A stretch of 64,000 nucleotides of DNA from Ptiloglossa arizonensis (lineage: Eukaryota; Arthropoda; Insecta; Hymenoptera; Colletidae): assembly GCF_051014685.1 (NCBI RefSeq), contig NW_027478395.1:1054001-1118000 (forward strand). The letters are read 5' to 3'. The notes below the pieces were generated by a model. The model was not told the DNA's origin. It saw nothing but the letters and a program-made list of their open reading frames with translations, and did no database searches. Every line of letters begins with the position of its first letter. The first letter of the stretch is position 1. Shown here piece after piece: positions 46,352-60,763 of this stretch. Position numbers and translations under genes: made by a program.

Positions 46352-48121
46352 ATTTTTCGCACTTCTGCTTCTCCAAACGCTTAACCAGAATGGGCTAGGG
46401 GAAAAATTCATATACCGTTGTAATTGGGCGAGTTTCTACTTTCAGACGCAACAGGAATTTTTGGGTTAGGACAATCCGTTCGCGAGATATGGGACTTTGA
46501 AGCTAAGAAATGGTTGACAAGACAACAAATTTTTCGCACTTCTGCTGATCCAAACGCTTAACCAGAATGGCCTAGGGAAAAAATACACATACCGCTGTAG
46601 TCGGGCGAGTGTCTACTTTCAGATGCAATAGGAATTTTTGGGTTAGGTCAATCCGTTCGCGAGATATGGGAGTTTGAAGCCAAGAAATGGTTGAGGAGGC
46701 AAAAAATTTTTCGCAATTCTGCTGCTCCAAACGCTTAACCAGAATGGTCTAGGGAAAAAATACACATACCGTTGTAATCGGGCGAGTTTCTACTTTCAGA
46801 TGCAATAGGAGTTTTTGGGTTAGGTCAATCCGTTCGCGAGATATGGGGGTTTGAAGCCAAGAAATGGTTGAGAAGGCAAAAAATTTTTCGCAATTCTGCT
46901 GCTTCAAGCGCTTAACCAGAATGGCCTAGGGAAAAAATACACATACAGTTGTCATCGGGCGAGTTTCTACTTTCAGTTACAATAGGAATTTTTGGGTCTG
47001 GTCAATCCGTTCGCGAGATATGGGACTTTGAAGCTAAGAAATGGTTGAAAAGACAACAAATTTTTCGCACTTCTGCTGCTCCAATCGCTTAACCAGGATG
47101 GCCTAGGGGAAAAATACACATACCGTTGCAACCGGGCGAGTTTCTACTTTCAGATGCAATAGGAATTTTTGGGTTAGGTCAATCCGTTCGCGAGATATGG
47201 GAGTTTGAAGCCAAGAAATGGTTGAGAAGGCAACAAATTTTTCGCAATTCTGCTGCTCCAAACGCTTAACCAGAATGGCCTAGGGAAAAAATACGCACAC
47301 CCTTGTAATCGGGCGAGTTTCTACTTTCAGACGCAGAAGGAATTTTTGGGTTTGGTCAATCCGTTCGCGAGATATGGGACTTTGAATCTAAGAAATGGTT
47401 GAGAAGACAACAAATTTTTCGCAATTCTGCTGCTCCAAACGCTTAACCAGAATGGGCTAGGGAAAAAATTCACATACCGTTGTAATTGGGCGAGTTTCTA
47501 CTTTCAGACGCAGAAGGAATTTTTGGGTTTGGTAAATCCGTTCGCGAGATATGGGACTTTGAATCTAAGAAATGGTTGAGAAGACAACAAATTTTTCGCA
47601 ATTCTGCTGCTCCAAACGCTTAACCAGAATGGGCTAGGGAAAAAATTCATATACCGTTTTAATTGGGCGAGTTTCTACTTTCAGACGCAACAGGAATTTT
47701 TGGGTTAGGACAATCCGTTCGCGAGATATGGGACTTTGAAGCTAAGAAATGGTTGACAAGACAACAAATTTTTCGCACTTCTGCTGATCCAAACGCTTAA
47801 CCAGAATGGCCTAGGGAAAAAATACACATACCGCTGTAGTCGGGCGAGTGTCTACTTTCAGATGCAATAGGAATTTTTGGGTTAGGTCAATCCGTTCGCG
47901 AGATATGGGAGTTTGAAGCCAAGAAATGGTTGAGGAGGCAAAAAATTTTTCGCAATTCTGCTGCTGCAAACGCTTAACCAGAATGGGCTAGGGAAAAAAT
48001 TCACATACCGTTGTAATTGGGCGAGTTTCTACTTTCAGACGCAGAAGGAATTTTTGGGTTTGGTCAATCCGTTCGCGAGATATGGAACTTTGAATCTAAG
48101 AAATGGTTGAGAAGACAACAA
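46352..48121. repeat. 10-monomer HOR unit, first tandem copy (1,770 bp)
   Basis: Exactly ten monomers, followed at once by a second copy. Private variants shared by both copies are ATGGGGGTTTGAAG, CTTCAAGCGC, ACATACAGTTGTCATCGGGC (46,941/48,711), GGTTTGGTAAATCC and ATATGGAACTTTG. In the stretches I compared base by base I saw no difference from the second copy. Confidence 0.9.
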
Positions 48122-49891
48122 ATTTTTCGCACTTCTGCTGCTCCAAACGCTTAACCAGAATGGGCTAGGGGAAAAATTCATATACCGTTGTAATTGGGCG
48201 AGTTTCTACTTTCAGACGCAACAGGAATTTTTGGGTTAGGACAATCCGTTCGCGAGATATGGGACTTTGAAGCTAAGAAATGGTTGACAAGACAACAAAT
48301 TTTTCGCACTTCTGCTGATCCAAACGCTTAACCAGAATGGCCTAGGGAAAAAATACACATACCGCTGTAGTCGGGCGAGTGTCTACTTTCAGATGCAATA
48401 GGAATTTTTGGGTTAGGTCAATCCGTTCGCGAGATATGGGAGTTTGAAGCCAAGAAATGGTTGAGGAGGCAAAAAATTTTTCGCAATTCTGCTGCTCCAA
48501 ACGCTTAACCAGAATGGTCTAGGGAAAAAATACACATACCGTTGTAATCGGGCGAGTTTCTACTTTCAGATGCAATAGGAGTTTTTGGGTTAGGTCAATC
48601 CGTTCGCGAGATATGGGGGTTTGAAGCCAAGAAATGGTTGAGAAGGCAAAAAATTTTTCGCAATTCTGCTGCTTCAAGCGCTTAACCAGAATGGCCTAGG
48701 GAAAAAATACACATACAGTTGTCATCGGGCGAGTTTCTACTTTCAGTTACAATAGGAATTTTTGGGTCTGGTCAATCCGTTCGCGAGATATGGGACTTTG
48801 AAGCTAAGAAATGGTTGAAAAGACAACAAATTTTTCGCACTTCTGCTGCTCCAATCGCTTAACCAGGATGGCCTAGGGGAAAAATACACATACCGTTGCA
48901 ACCGGGCGAGTTTCTACTTTCAGATGCAATAGGAATTTTTGGGTTAGGTCAATCCGTTCGCGAGATATGGGAGTTTGAAGCCAAGAAATGGTTGAGAAGG
49001 CAACAAATTTTTCGCAATTCTGCTGCTCCAAACGCTTAACCAGAATGGCCTAGGGAAAAAATACGCACACCCTTGTAATCGGGCGAGTTTCTACTTTCAG
49101 ACGCAGAAGGAATTTTTGGGTTTGGTCAATCCGTTCGCGAGATATGGGACTTTGAATCTAAGAAATGGTTGAGAAGACAACAAATTTTTCGCAATTCTGC
49201 TGCTCCAAACGCTTAACCAGAATGGGCTAGGGAAAAAATTCACATACCGTTGTAATTGGGCGAGTTTCTACTTTCAGACGCAGAAGGAATTTTTGGGTTT
49301 GGTAAATCCGTTCGCGAGATATGGGACTTTGAATCTAAGAAATGGTTGAGAAGACAACAAATTTTTCGCAATTCTGCTGCTCCAAACGCTTAACCAGAAT
49401 GGGCTAGGGAAAAAATTCATATACCGTTTTAATTGGGCGAGTTTCTACTTTCAGACGCAACAGGAATTTTTGGGTTAGGACAATCCGTTCGCGAGATATG
49501 GGACTTTGAAGCTAAGAAATGGTTGACAAGACAACAAATTTTTCGCACTTCTGCTGATCCAAACGCTTAACCAGAATGGCCTAGGGAAAAAATACACATA
49601 CCGCTGTAGTCGGGCGAGTGTCTACTTTCAGATGCAATAGGAATTTTTGGGTTAGGTCAATCCGTTCGCGAGATATGGGAGTTTGAAGCCAAGAAATGGT
49701 TGAGGAGGCAAAAAATTTTTCGCAATTCTGCTGCTGCAAACGCTTAACCAGAATGGGCTAGGGAAAAAATTCACATACCGTTGTAATTGGGCGAGTTTCT
49801 ACTTTCAGACGCAGAAGGAATTTTTGGGTTTGGTCAATCCGTTCGCGAGATATGGAACTTTGAATCTAAGAAATGGTTGAGAAGACAACAA
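48122..49891. repeat. 10-monomer HOR unit, second tandem copy (1,770 bp)
   Basis: Direct tandem copy of 46,352-48,121. Agreement stops just after its end, near 49,900, where CGCAATTCTG replaces CGCACTTCTG. The shared run of private variants makes this the youngest duplication I could find in the window. Confidence 0.9.
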
Positions 49892-52800
49892 ATTTTTCGC
49901 AATTCTGCTGCTCCAAACGCTTAACCAGAATGGGCTAGGGAAAAAATTCATATACCGTTTTAATTGGGCGAGTTTCTACTTTCAGACGCAACAGGAATTT
50001 TTGGGTTAGGACAATCCGTTCGCGAGATATGGGACTTTGAAGCTAAGAAATGGTTGACAAGACAACAAATTTTTCGCACTTCTGCTGATCCAAACGCTTA
50101 ACCAGAATGGCCTAGGGAAAAAATACACATACCGCTGTAGTCGGGCGAGTGTCTACTTTCAGATGCAATAGGAATTTTTGGGTTAGGTCAATCCGTTCGC
50201 GAGATATGGGAGTTTGAAGCCAAGAAATGGTTGAGGAGGCAAAAAATTTTTCGCAATTCTGCTGCTGCAAACGCTTAACCAGAATGGGCTAGGGAAAAAA
50301 TTCACATACCGTTGTAATTGGGCGAGTTTCTACTTTCAGACGCAGAAGGAATTTTTGGGTTTGGTCAATCCGTTCGCGAGATATGGGACTTTGAATCTAA
50401 GAAATGGTTGAGAAGACAACAAATTTTTCGCAATTCTGCTGCTCCAAACGCTTAACCAGAATGGGCTAGGGAAAAAATTCATATACCGTTGTAATTGGGC
50501 GAGTTTCTACTTTCAGACGCAACAGGAATTTTTGGGTTAGGACAATCCGTTCGCGAGATATGGGACTTTGAAGCTAAGAAATGTTTGACAAGACAACAAA
50601 TTTTTCGCACTTCTGCTGCTCCAAACGCTTAACCAGAATGGGCTAGGGAAAAAATTCATATACCGTTGTAATTGGGCGAGTTTCTACTTTCAGACGCAAC
50701 AGGAATTTTTGGGTTAGGACAATCCGTTCGCGAGATATGGGACTTTGAAGCTAAGAAATGGTTGACAAGACAACAAATTTTTCGCACTTCTGCTGATCCA
50801 AACGCTTAACCAGAATGGCCTAGGGAAAAAATACACATACCGCTGTAGTCGGGCGAGTGTCTACTTTCAGATGCAATAGGAATTTTTGGGTTAGGTCAAT
50901 CCGTTCGCGAGATATGGGAGTTTGAAGCCAAGAAATGGTTGAGGAGGCAAAAAATTTTTCGCAATTCTGCTGCTCCAAACGCTTAACCAGAATGGTCTAG
51001 GGAAAAAATACACATACCGTTGTAATCGGGCGAGTTTCTACTTTCAGATGCAATAGGAGTTTTTGGGTTAGGTCAATCCGTTCGCGAGATATGGGAGTTT
51101 GAAGCCAAGAAATGGTTGAGAAGGCAAAAAATTTTTCGCAATTCTGCTGCTTCAAACGCTTAACCAGAATGGCCTAGGGAAAAAATACACATACCGTTGT
51201 AATCGGGCGAGTTTCTACTTTCAGTTACAATAGGAATTTTTGGGTCTGGTCAATCCGTTCGCGAGATATGGGACTTTGAAGCTAAGAAATGGTTGAAAAG
51301 ACAACAAATTTTTCGCACTTCTGCTGCTCCAATCGCTTAACCAGGATGGCCTAGGGGAAAAATACACATACCGTTGCAACCGGGCGAGTTTCTACTTTCA
51401 GATGCAATAGGAATTTTTGGGTTAGGTCTATCCGTTCGCGAGATATGGGAGTTTGAAGCCAAGAAATGGTTGAGAAGGCAACAAATTTTTCGCAATTCTG
51501 CTGCTCCAAACGCTTAACCAGAATGGCCTAGGGAAAAAATACGCACACCCTTGTAATCGGGCGAGTTTCTACTTTCAGACGCAGAAGGAATTTTTGGGTT
51601 TGGTCAATCCGTTCGCGAGATATGGGACTTTGAATCTAAGAAATGGTTGAGAAGACAACAAATTTTTCGCAATTCTGCTGCTCCAAACGCTTAACCAGAA
51701 TGGGCTAGGGAAAAAATTCACATACCGTTGTAATTGGGCGAGTTTCTACTTTCAGACGCAGAAGGAATTTTTGGGTTTGGTCAAACCGTTCGCGAGATAT
51801 GGGACTTTGAAGCCAAGAAATGGTTGAGGAGGCAAAAAATTTTTCGCAATTCTGCTGCTCCAAACGCTTAACCAGAATGGGCTAGGGAAAAAATTCACAT
51901 ACCGTTGTAATTGGGCGAGTTTCTACTTTCAGACGCAGAAGGAATTTTTGGGTTTGGTCAATCCGTTCGCGAGATATGGGACTTTGAATCTAAGAAATGG
52001 TTGAGAAGACAACAAATTTTTCGCAATTCTGCTGCTCCAAACGCTTAACCAGAATGGGCTAGGGAAAAAATTCATATACCGTTGTAATTGGGCGAGTTTC
52101 TACTTTCAGACGCAACAGGAATTTTTGGGTTAGGACAATCCGTTCGCGAGATATGGGACTTTGAAGCTAAGAAATGTTTGACAAGACAACAAATTTTTCG
52201 CACTTCTGCTGCTCCAAACGCTTAACCAGAATGGGCTAGGGAAAAAATTCATATACCGTTGTAATTGGGCGAGTTTCTACTTTCAGACGCAACAGGAATT
52301 TTTGGGTTAGGACAATCCGTTCGCGAGATATGGGACTTTGAAGCTAAGAAATGGTTGACAAGACAACAAATTTTTCGCACTTCTGCTGATCCAAACGCTT
52401 AACCAGAATGGCCTAGGGAAAAAATACACATACCGCTGTAGTCGGGCGAGTGTCTACTTTCAGATGCAATAGGAATTTTTGGGTTAGGTCAATCCGTTCG
52501 CGAGATATGGGAGTTTGAAGCCAAGAAATGGTTGAGGAGGCAAAAAATTTTTCGCAATTCTGCTGCTCCAAACGCTTAACCAGAATGGTCTAGGGAAAAA
52601 ATACACATACCGTTGTAATCGGGCGAGTTTCTACTTTCAGATGCAATAGGAGTTTTTGGGTTAGGTCAATCCGTTCGCGAGATATGGGGGTTTGAAGCCA
52701 AGAAATGGTTGAGAAGGCAAAAAATTTTTCGCAATTCTGCTGCTTCAAACGCTTAACCAGAATGGCCTAGGGAAAAAATACACATACCGTTGTAATCGGG

Positions 52801-55240
52801 CGAGTTTCTACTTTCAGTTACAATAGGAATTTTTGGGTCTGGTCAATCCGTTCGCGAGATATGGGACTTTGAAGCTAAGAAATGGTTGAAAAGACAACAA
52901 ATTTTTCGCACTTCTGCTGCTCCAATCGCTTAACCAGGATGGCCTAGGGGAAAAATACACATACCGTTGCAACCGGGCGAGTTTCTACTTTCAGATGCAA
53001 TAGGAATTTTTGGGTTAGGTAAATCCGTTCGCGAGATATGGGAGTTTGAAGCCAAGAAATGGTTGAGAAGGCAACAAATTTTTCGCAATTCTGCTGCTCC
53101 AAACGCTTAACCAGAATGGCCTAGGGAAAAAATACGCACACCCTTGTTATCGGGCGAGTTTCTACTTTCAGACGCAGAAGGAATTTTTGGGTTTGGTCAA
53201 TCCGTTCGCGAGATATGGGACTTTGAATCTAAGAAATGGTTGAGAAGACAACAAATTTTTCGCAATTCTGCTGCTCCAAACGCTTAACCAGAATGGGCTA
53301 GGGAAAAAATTCACATACCGTTGTAATTGGGCGAGTTTCTACTTTCAGACGCAGAAGGAATTTTTGGGTTTGGTCAATCCGTTCGCGAGATATGGGACTT
53401 TGAATCTAAGAAATGGTTGAGAAGACAACAAATTTTTCGCAATTCTGCTGCTCCAAACGCTTAACCAGAATGGGCTAGGGAAAAAATTCATATACCGTTT
53501 TAATTGGGCGAGTTTCTACTTTCAGACGCAACAGGAATTTTTGGGTTAGGACAATCCGTTCGCGAGATATGGGACTTTGAAGCTAAGAAATGGTTGAAAA
53601 GACAACAAATTTTTCGCACTTCTGCTGATCCAAACGCTTAACCAGAATGGCCTAGGGAAAAAATACACATACCGCTGTAGTCGGGCGAGTGTCTACTTTC
53701 AGATGCAATAGGAATTTTTGGGTTAGGTCAATCCGTTCGCGAGATATGGGAGTTTGAAGCCAAGAAATGGTTGAGGAGGCAAAAAATTTTTCGCAATTCT
53801 GCTGCTGCAAACGCTTAACCAGAATGGGCTAGGGAAAAAATTCACATACCGTTGTAATTGGGCGAGTTTCTACTTTCAGACGCAGAAGGAATTTTTGGGT
53901 TTGGTCAATCCGTTCGCGAGATATGGGACTTTGAATCTAAGAAATGGTTGAGAAGACAACAAATTTTTCGCAATTCTGCTGCTCCAAACGCTTAACCAGA
54001 ATGGGCTAGGGAAAAAATTCATATACCGTTGTAATTGGGCGAGTTTCTACTTTCAGACGCAACAGGAATTTTTGGGTTAGGACAATCCGTTCGCGAGATA
54101 TGGGACTTTGAAGCTAAGAAATGGTTGACAAGACAACAAATTTTTCGCACTTCTGCTGATCCAAACGCTTAACCAGAATGGCCTAGGGAAAAAATACACA
54201 TACCGCTGTAGTCGGGCGAGTGTCTACTTTCAGATGCAATAGGAATTTTTGGGTTAGGTCAATCCGTTCGCGAGATATGGGAGTTTGAAGCCAAGAAATG
54301 GTTGAGGAGGCAAAAAATTGTTCGCAATTCTGCTGCTCCAAACGCTTAACCAGAATGGTCTAGGGAAAAAATACACATACCGTTGTAATCGGGCGAGTTT
54401 CTACTTTCAGATGCAATAGGAGTTTTTGGGTTAGGTCAATCCGTTCGCGAGGTATGGGAGTTTGAAGCCAAGAAATGGTTGAGAAGGCAAAAAATTTTTC
54501 GCAATTCTGCTGCTTCAAACGCTTAACCAGAATGGCCTAGGGAAAAAATACACATACCGTTGTAATCGGGCGAGTTTCTACTTTCAGTTACAATAGGAAT
54601 TTTTGGGTCTGGTCAATCCGTTCGCGAGATATGGGACTTTGAAGCTAAGAAATGGTTGAAAAGACAACAAATTTTTCGCACTTCTGCTGCTCCAATCGCT
54701 TAACCAGGATGGCCTAGGGGAAAAATACACATACCGCTGTAGTCGGGCGAGTGTCTACTTTCAAATGCAATAGGAATTTTTGGGTTAGGTCAATCCGTTC
54801 GCGAGATATGGGACTTTGAATCTAAGAAATGGTTGAGAAGACAACAAATTTTTCGCAATTCTGCTGCTCCAAACGCTTAACCAGAATGGGCTAGGGAAAA
54901 AATTCACATACCGTTGTAATTGGGCGAGTTTCTACTTTCAGACGCAGAAGGAATTTTTGGGTTTGGTCAATCCGTTCGCGAGATATGGGACTTTGAATCT
55001 AAGAAATGGTTGAGAAGACAACAAATTTTTCGCAATTCTGCTGCTCCAAACGCTTAACCAGAATGGGCTAGGGAAAAAATTCATATACCGTTTTAATTGG
55101 GCGAGTTTCTACTTTCAGACGCAACAGGAATTTTTGGGTTAGGACAATCCGTTCGCGAGATATGGGACTTTGAAGCTAAGAAATGGTTGACAAGACAACA
55201 AATTTTTCGCACTTCTGCTGATCCAAACGCTTAACCAGAG

Positions 55241-55261
55241 TGGCCTAGGGAAAAATACACA
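55241..55261 (+). repeat. Monomer with one-base deletion in the A6 tract
   Basis: This monomer reads GGGAAAAATACACAAACCG, with five A's in place of six and CACAAACC in place of CACATACC. The loss makes the local marker step 707 bp instead of 708, and it explains the odd base in the 22,124-bp long-range offset. Confidence 0.9.
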
Positions 55262-57671
55262 AACCGTTGTAATCGGGCGAGTTTCTACTTTCAGACGCAA
55301 CAGGAATTTTTGGGTTAGGACAATCCGTTCGCGAGATATGGGACTTTGAAGCTAAGAAATGGTTGACAAGACAACAAATTTTTCGCACTTCTGCTGATCC
55401 AAACGCTTAACCAGAATGGCCTAGGGAAAAAATACACATACCGCTGTAGTCGGGCGAGTGTCTACTTTCAGATGCAATAGGAATTTTTGGGTTAGGTCAA
55501 TCCGTTCGCGAGATATGGGAGTTTGAAGCCAAGAAATGGTTGAGGAGGCAAAAAATTTTTCGCAATTCTGCTGCTCCAAACGCTTAACCAGAATGGTCTA
55601 GGGAAAAAATACACATACCGTTGTAATCGGGCGAGTTTCTACTTTCAGATGCAATAGGAGTTTTTGGGTTAGGTCAATCCGTTCGCGAGATATGGGAGTT
55701 TGAAGCCAAGAAATGGTTGAGAAGGCAAAAAATTTTTCGCAATTCTGCTGCTTCAAACGCTTAACCAGAATGGCCTAGGGAAAAAATACACATACCGTTG
55801 TAATCGGGCGAGTTTCTACTTTCAGTTACAATAGGAATTTTTGGGTCTGGTCAATCCGTTCGCGAGATATGGGACTTTGAAGCTAAGAAATGGTTGAAAA
55901 GACAACAAATTTTTCGCACTTCTGCTGCTCCAATCGCTTAACCAGGATGGCCTAGGGGAAAAATACACATACCGTTGCAACCGGGCGAGTTTCTACTTTC
56001 AGATGCAATAGGAATTTTTGGGTTAGGTCAATCCGTTCGCGAGATATGGGAGTTTGAAGCCAAGAAATGGTTGAGAAGGCAACAAATTTTTCGCAATTCT
56101 GCTGCTCCAAACGCTTAACCAGAATGGCCTAGGGAAAAAATACGCACACCCTTGTAATCGGGCGAGTTTCTACTTTCAGACGCAGAAGGAATTTTTGGGT
56201 TTGGTCAATCCGTTCGCGAGATATGGGACTTTGAATCTAAGAAATGGTTGAGAAGACAACAAATTTTTCGCAATTCTGCTGCTCCAAACGCTTAACCAGA
56301 ATGGGCTAGGGAAAAAATTCACATACCGTTGTAATTGGGCGAGTTTCTACTTTCAGACGCAGAAGGAATTTTTGGGTTTGGTCAATCCGTTCGCGAGATA
56401 TGGGACTTTGAATCTAAGAAATGGTTGAGAAGACAACAAATTTTTCGCAATTCTGCTGCTCCAAACGCTTAACCAGAATGGGCTAGGGAAAAAATTCATA
56501 TACCGTTGTAATTGGGCGAGTTTCTACTTTCCGACGCAAAAGGAATTTTTGGGTTAGGACAATCCGTTCGCGAGATATGGGACTTTGAAGCTAAGAAATG
56601 GTTGACAAGACAACAAATTTTTCGCACTTCTGCTGATCCAAACGCTTAACCAGAATAGCCTAGGGAAAAAATACACATACCGCTGTAGTCGGGCGAGTGT
56701 CTACTTTCAGATGCAATAGGAATTTTTGGGTTAGGTCAATCCGTTCGCGAGATATGGGAGTTTGAAGCCAAGAAATGGTTGAGGAGGCAAAAAATTTTTC
56801 GCAATTCTGCTGCTCCAAACGCTTAACCAGAATGTTCTAGGGAAAAAATACACATACCGTTGTAATCGGGCGAGTTTCTACTTTCAGATGCAATAGGAAT
56901 TTTTGGGTTAGGTCAATCCGTTCGCGAGGTATGGGAGTTTGAAGCCAAGAAATGGTTGAGAAGGCAAAAAATTTTTCGCAATTCTGCTGCTTCAAACGCT
57001 TAACCAGAATGGCCTAGGGAAAAAATACACATACCGTTGTAATCGGGCGAGTTTCTACTTTCAGTTACAATAGGAATTTTTGGGTCTGGTCAATCCGTTC
57101 GCGAGATATGGGACTTTGAAGCTAAGAAATGGTTGACAAGACAACAAATTTTTCGCACTTCTGCTGCTCCAATCGCTTAACCAGGATGGCCTAGGGGAAA
57201 AATACACATACCGTTGCAACCGGGCGAGTTTCTACTTTCAGATGCAATAGGAATTTTTGGGTTAGGTCAATCCGTTCGCGAGATATGGGAGTTTGAAGCC
57301 AAGAAATGGTTGAGAAGGCAAAAAATTTTTCGCAATTCTGCTGCTCCAAACGCTTAAACTGAATGGCCTAGGGAAAAAATACACATACCGTCGTAATCGG
57401 GCGAGTTTCTACTTTCAGATGCAATAGGAATTTTTGGGATAGGTCAATCCGTTCGCGAGACATGGGAGTTTGAAGCTAAGAAATGGTTGAGAAGACAACA
57501 AATTTTTCGCAATTCTGCTGCTCCAAACGCTTAACCAGAATGGCCTAGGGAAAAAATACGCACACCCTTGTAATCGGGCGAGGTTCTACTTTCAGACGCA
57601 GAAGGAATTTTTGGGTTTGGTCAATCCGTTCGCGAGATATGGGACTTTGAATCTAAGAAATGGTTGAGAAG

Positions 57672-58159
57672 ACAACAAATTTTTCGCACTTCTGCTGCTC
57701 CAATCGCTTAACCAGGATGGCCTAGGGGAAAAATACACATACCGTTGCAACCGGGCGAGTTTCTACTTTCAGATGCAATAGGAATTTTTGGGTTAGGTCA
57801 ATCCGTTCGCGAGATATGGGACTTTGAAGCCAAGAAATGGTTGAGAAGGCAAAAAATTTTTCGCAATTCTGCTGCTCCAAACGCTTAAACAGAATGGCCT
57901 AGGGAAAAAATACACATACCTTCGTAATCGGGCGAGTTTCTACTTTCAGATGCAATAGGAATTTTTGGGTTAGGTCAATCCGTTCGCGAGATATGGGAGT
58001 TTGAAGCCAAGAAATGGTTGAGAAGGCAAAAAATTTTTCGCAATTCTGCTGCTCCAAACGCTTAAACAGAATGGCCTAGGGAAAAAATACACATACCGTC
58101 GTAATCGGGCGAGTTTCTACTTTCAGATGCAATAGGAATTCTTGGGTTAGGTCAATCCG
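57672..58159. repeat. 33-monomer-offset duplicate, left copy
   Basis: Recurs at 63,513-64,000, where the window ends, with an offset of 5,841 bp (33 x 177). Shared rare variants are CATACCTTCGTAATCGGG (TTCG at 57,921/63,762) and GGGACTTTGAAGCCAAG. One difference is AATTCTTGGG near 58,138. Confidence 0.82.
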
Positions 58160-60763
58160 TTCGCGAGATATGGGAGTTTGAAGCTAAGAAATGGTTGAGA
58201 AGACAACAAATTTTTCGCAATTCTGCTGCTCCAAACGCTTAACCAGAATGGCCTAGGGAAAAAATACGCACACCCTTGTAATCGGGCGAGTTTCTACTTT
58301 CAGACGCAGAAGGAATTTTTTGGTTTGGTCAATCCGTTCGCGAGGTATGGGACTTTGAATCTAAGAAATGGTTGAGAAGACAACAAATTTTTCGCGATTC
58401 TGCTGCTCCAAACGCTTAACCAGAATGGGCTAGGAAAAAAATACACATACCGTTGTAATCGGGCGAGTTTCTACTTTCAGATGCAATAGGAATTTTTGGG
58501 TTAGGTCAATCCGTTCGCGAGATATGGGAGTCTGAAGCCAAGAAATGGTTGAGGAGGCAAAAAATTTTTCGCAATTCTGCTACTCCAAACGCTTAACCAG
58601 AATGGTCTAGGGAAAAAATACACATACCGTTGTAATCGGGCGAGTTTCTACTTTCAGATGCAATAGGAATTTTTGGGTTAGGTCAATCCGTTCGCGAGAT
58701 ATGGGAGTTTGAAGCCAAGAAATGGTTGAGAAGGCAAAAAATTTTTCGCAATTCTGCTGCTTCAAACGCTTAACCAGAATGGCCTAGGGAAAAAATACAC
58801 ATACCATTGTAATCGGGCGAGTTTCTGCTTTCAGATGCAATAGGAATTTTTGGGTTATTTCAATCCGTTCGCGAAATATGGGAGTTTGAAGCCAAGAAAT
58901 GGTAGAGAAGGCAAAAAATTGTTCACAATTCTGCTGCTCCAAACGCTTAACCAGAATGGGCTAGGGAAAAAATACACATACCATTGTAATCGGGCGAGTT
59001 TCTACTTTCAGATGCAATAGGAATTTTTGGGTTAGGTCAATCCGTTCGCGAGATATGGGAGTTTGAAGCCAAGAAATGGTTGAGAAGGCAACAAATTTTT
59101 CGCACTTCTGCTGCTCCAATCGCTTAACCAGGATGGCCTAGGGGAAAAATACACATACCGTTGCAACCGGGCGAAATTCTACTTTCAGATGCAATAGGAA
59201 TTTTTGGGTTAGGTCAATCCGTTCGCGAGATATGGGAGTTTGAAGCCAAGAAATGGTTGAGAAGGCAAAAAATTTTTCACAATTCTGCTGCTCCAAACGC
59301 TTAAACAGAATGGCCTAGGGAAAAAATACACATACCGTCGTAATCGGGCGAGTTTCTACTTTCAGATGCAATAGGAATTTTTGGGTTAGGTCAATCCGTT
59401 CGCGAGATATGGGAGTTTGAAGCTAAGAAATGGTTGAGAAGACAACAAATTTTTCGCAATTCTGCTGCTCCAAACGCTTAACCAGAATGGCCTAGGGAAA
59501 AAATACGCACACCCTTGTAATCGGACGAGTTTCTACTTTCAGACGCAGAAGGAATTTTTGGGTTTGGTCAATCCGTTCGCGAGATATGGGACTTTGAATC
59601 TAAGAAATGGTTGAGAAGACAACAAATTTTTCGCAATTCTGCTGCTCCAAACGCTTAACCAGAATGGGCTAGGGAAAAAATTCACATACCGTTGTAATTG
59701 GGCGAGTTTCTACCTTCAGACGCAACAGGAATTTTTGGGTTAAGACAATCCGTTCGCGAGATATGAGACTTTGAAGCTAAGAAATGGTTGACAAGACAAC
59801 AAATTTTTCGCACTTCTGCTGCTCCAATCGCTTAACCAGAATGGCCTAGGGGAAAAATACACGTACCGTTGTAACCGGGCGAGTTTCTACTTTCAGATGC
59901 AATAGGAATTTTTGGGTTAGGTCAATCCGTTCGCGAGATATGGGAGTTTGAAGCCAAGAAATGGTTGAGAAGGCAAAAAATTTTTCGCAATTCTGCTGCT
60001 CCAAACGCTTAAACAGAATGGCCTAGGGAAAAAATACACATACCGTCGTAATCGGGCGAGTTTCTACTTTCAGATGCAATAGGAATTTTTGGGTTAGGTC
60101 AATCCGTTGGCGAGATATGGGAGTTTGAAGCCAAGAAATGGTTGAGGAGGCAAAAAATTTTTCGCAATTCTGCTGCTCCAAACGCTTAACCAGAATGGTC
60201 TAGGGAAAAAATACACATACCGTTGTAATCGGGCGAGTTTCTACTTTCAGATGCAATAGGAATTTTTGGGTTAGGTCAATCCGTTCGCGAGATATGGGAG
60301 TTTGAAGCCAAGAAATGGTTGAGAAGGCAAAAAATTTTTCGCAATTCTGCTGCTTCAAACGCTTAACCAGAATGGCCTAGGGAAAAAATACACATACCAT
60401 TGTAATCGGGCGAGTTTCTACTTTCAGATGCAATAGGAATTTTTGGGTTAGGTCAATCCGTTCGCGAGATATGGGAGTTTGAAGCCAAGAAATGGTAGAC
60501 AAGGCAAAAAATTGTTCACAATTCTGCTGCTCCAAACGCTTAACCAGAATGGGCTAGGGAAAAAATACACATACCGTTGTAATCGGGCGAGGTTCTACTT
60601 TCAGATGCAATAGGAATTTTTGGGTTAGGTCAATCCGTTCGCGAGATATGGGAGTTTGAAGCCAAGAAATGGTTGAGAAGGCAAAAAATTTTTCGCAATT
60701 CTGCTGCTTCAAACGCTTAACCAGAATGGCCTAGGGAAAAAATACACATACCATTGTAATCGG

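Larger units (their letters stand above)
42640..57000. repeat. Region IV: homogeneous HOR core
   Basis: About 81 monomers. The marker monomer CTGTAGTCGGGCGAGTGTCT occurs at 42,701, 44,117, 44,648, 45,356, 46,595, 47,834, 48,365, 49,604, 50,135, 50,843, 52,436, 53,675, 54,206, 54,737, 55,444 and 56,683. The steps in monomers are 8, 3, 4, 7, 7, 3, 7, 3, 4, 9, 7, 3, 3, 4 and 7 (one step is 707 bp because of the deletion near 55,250). Steps of 7, or 3 plus 4, and their sum of 10 dominate. Monomers between the markers follow a repeated order, so this is the most recently homogenised part of the window. No gene was seen. Confidence 0.85.
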
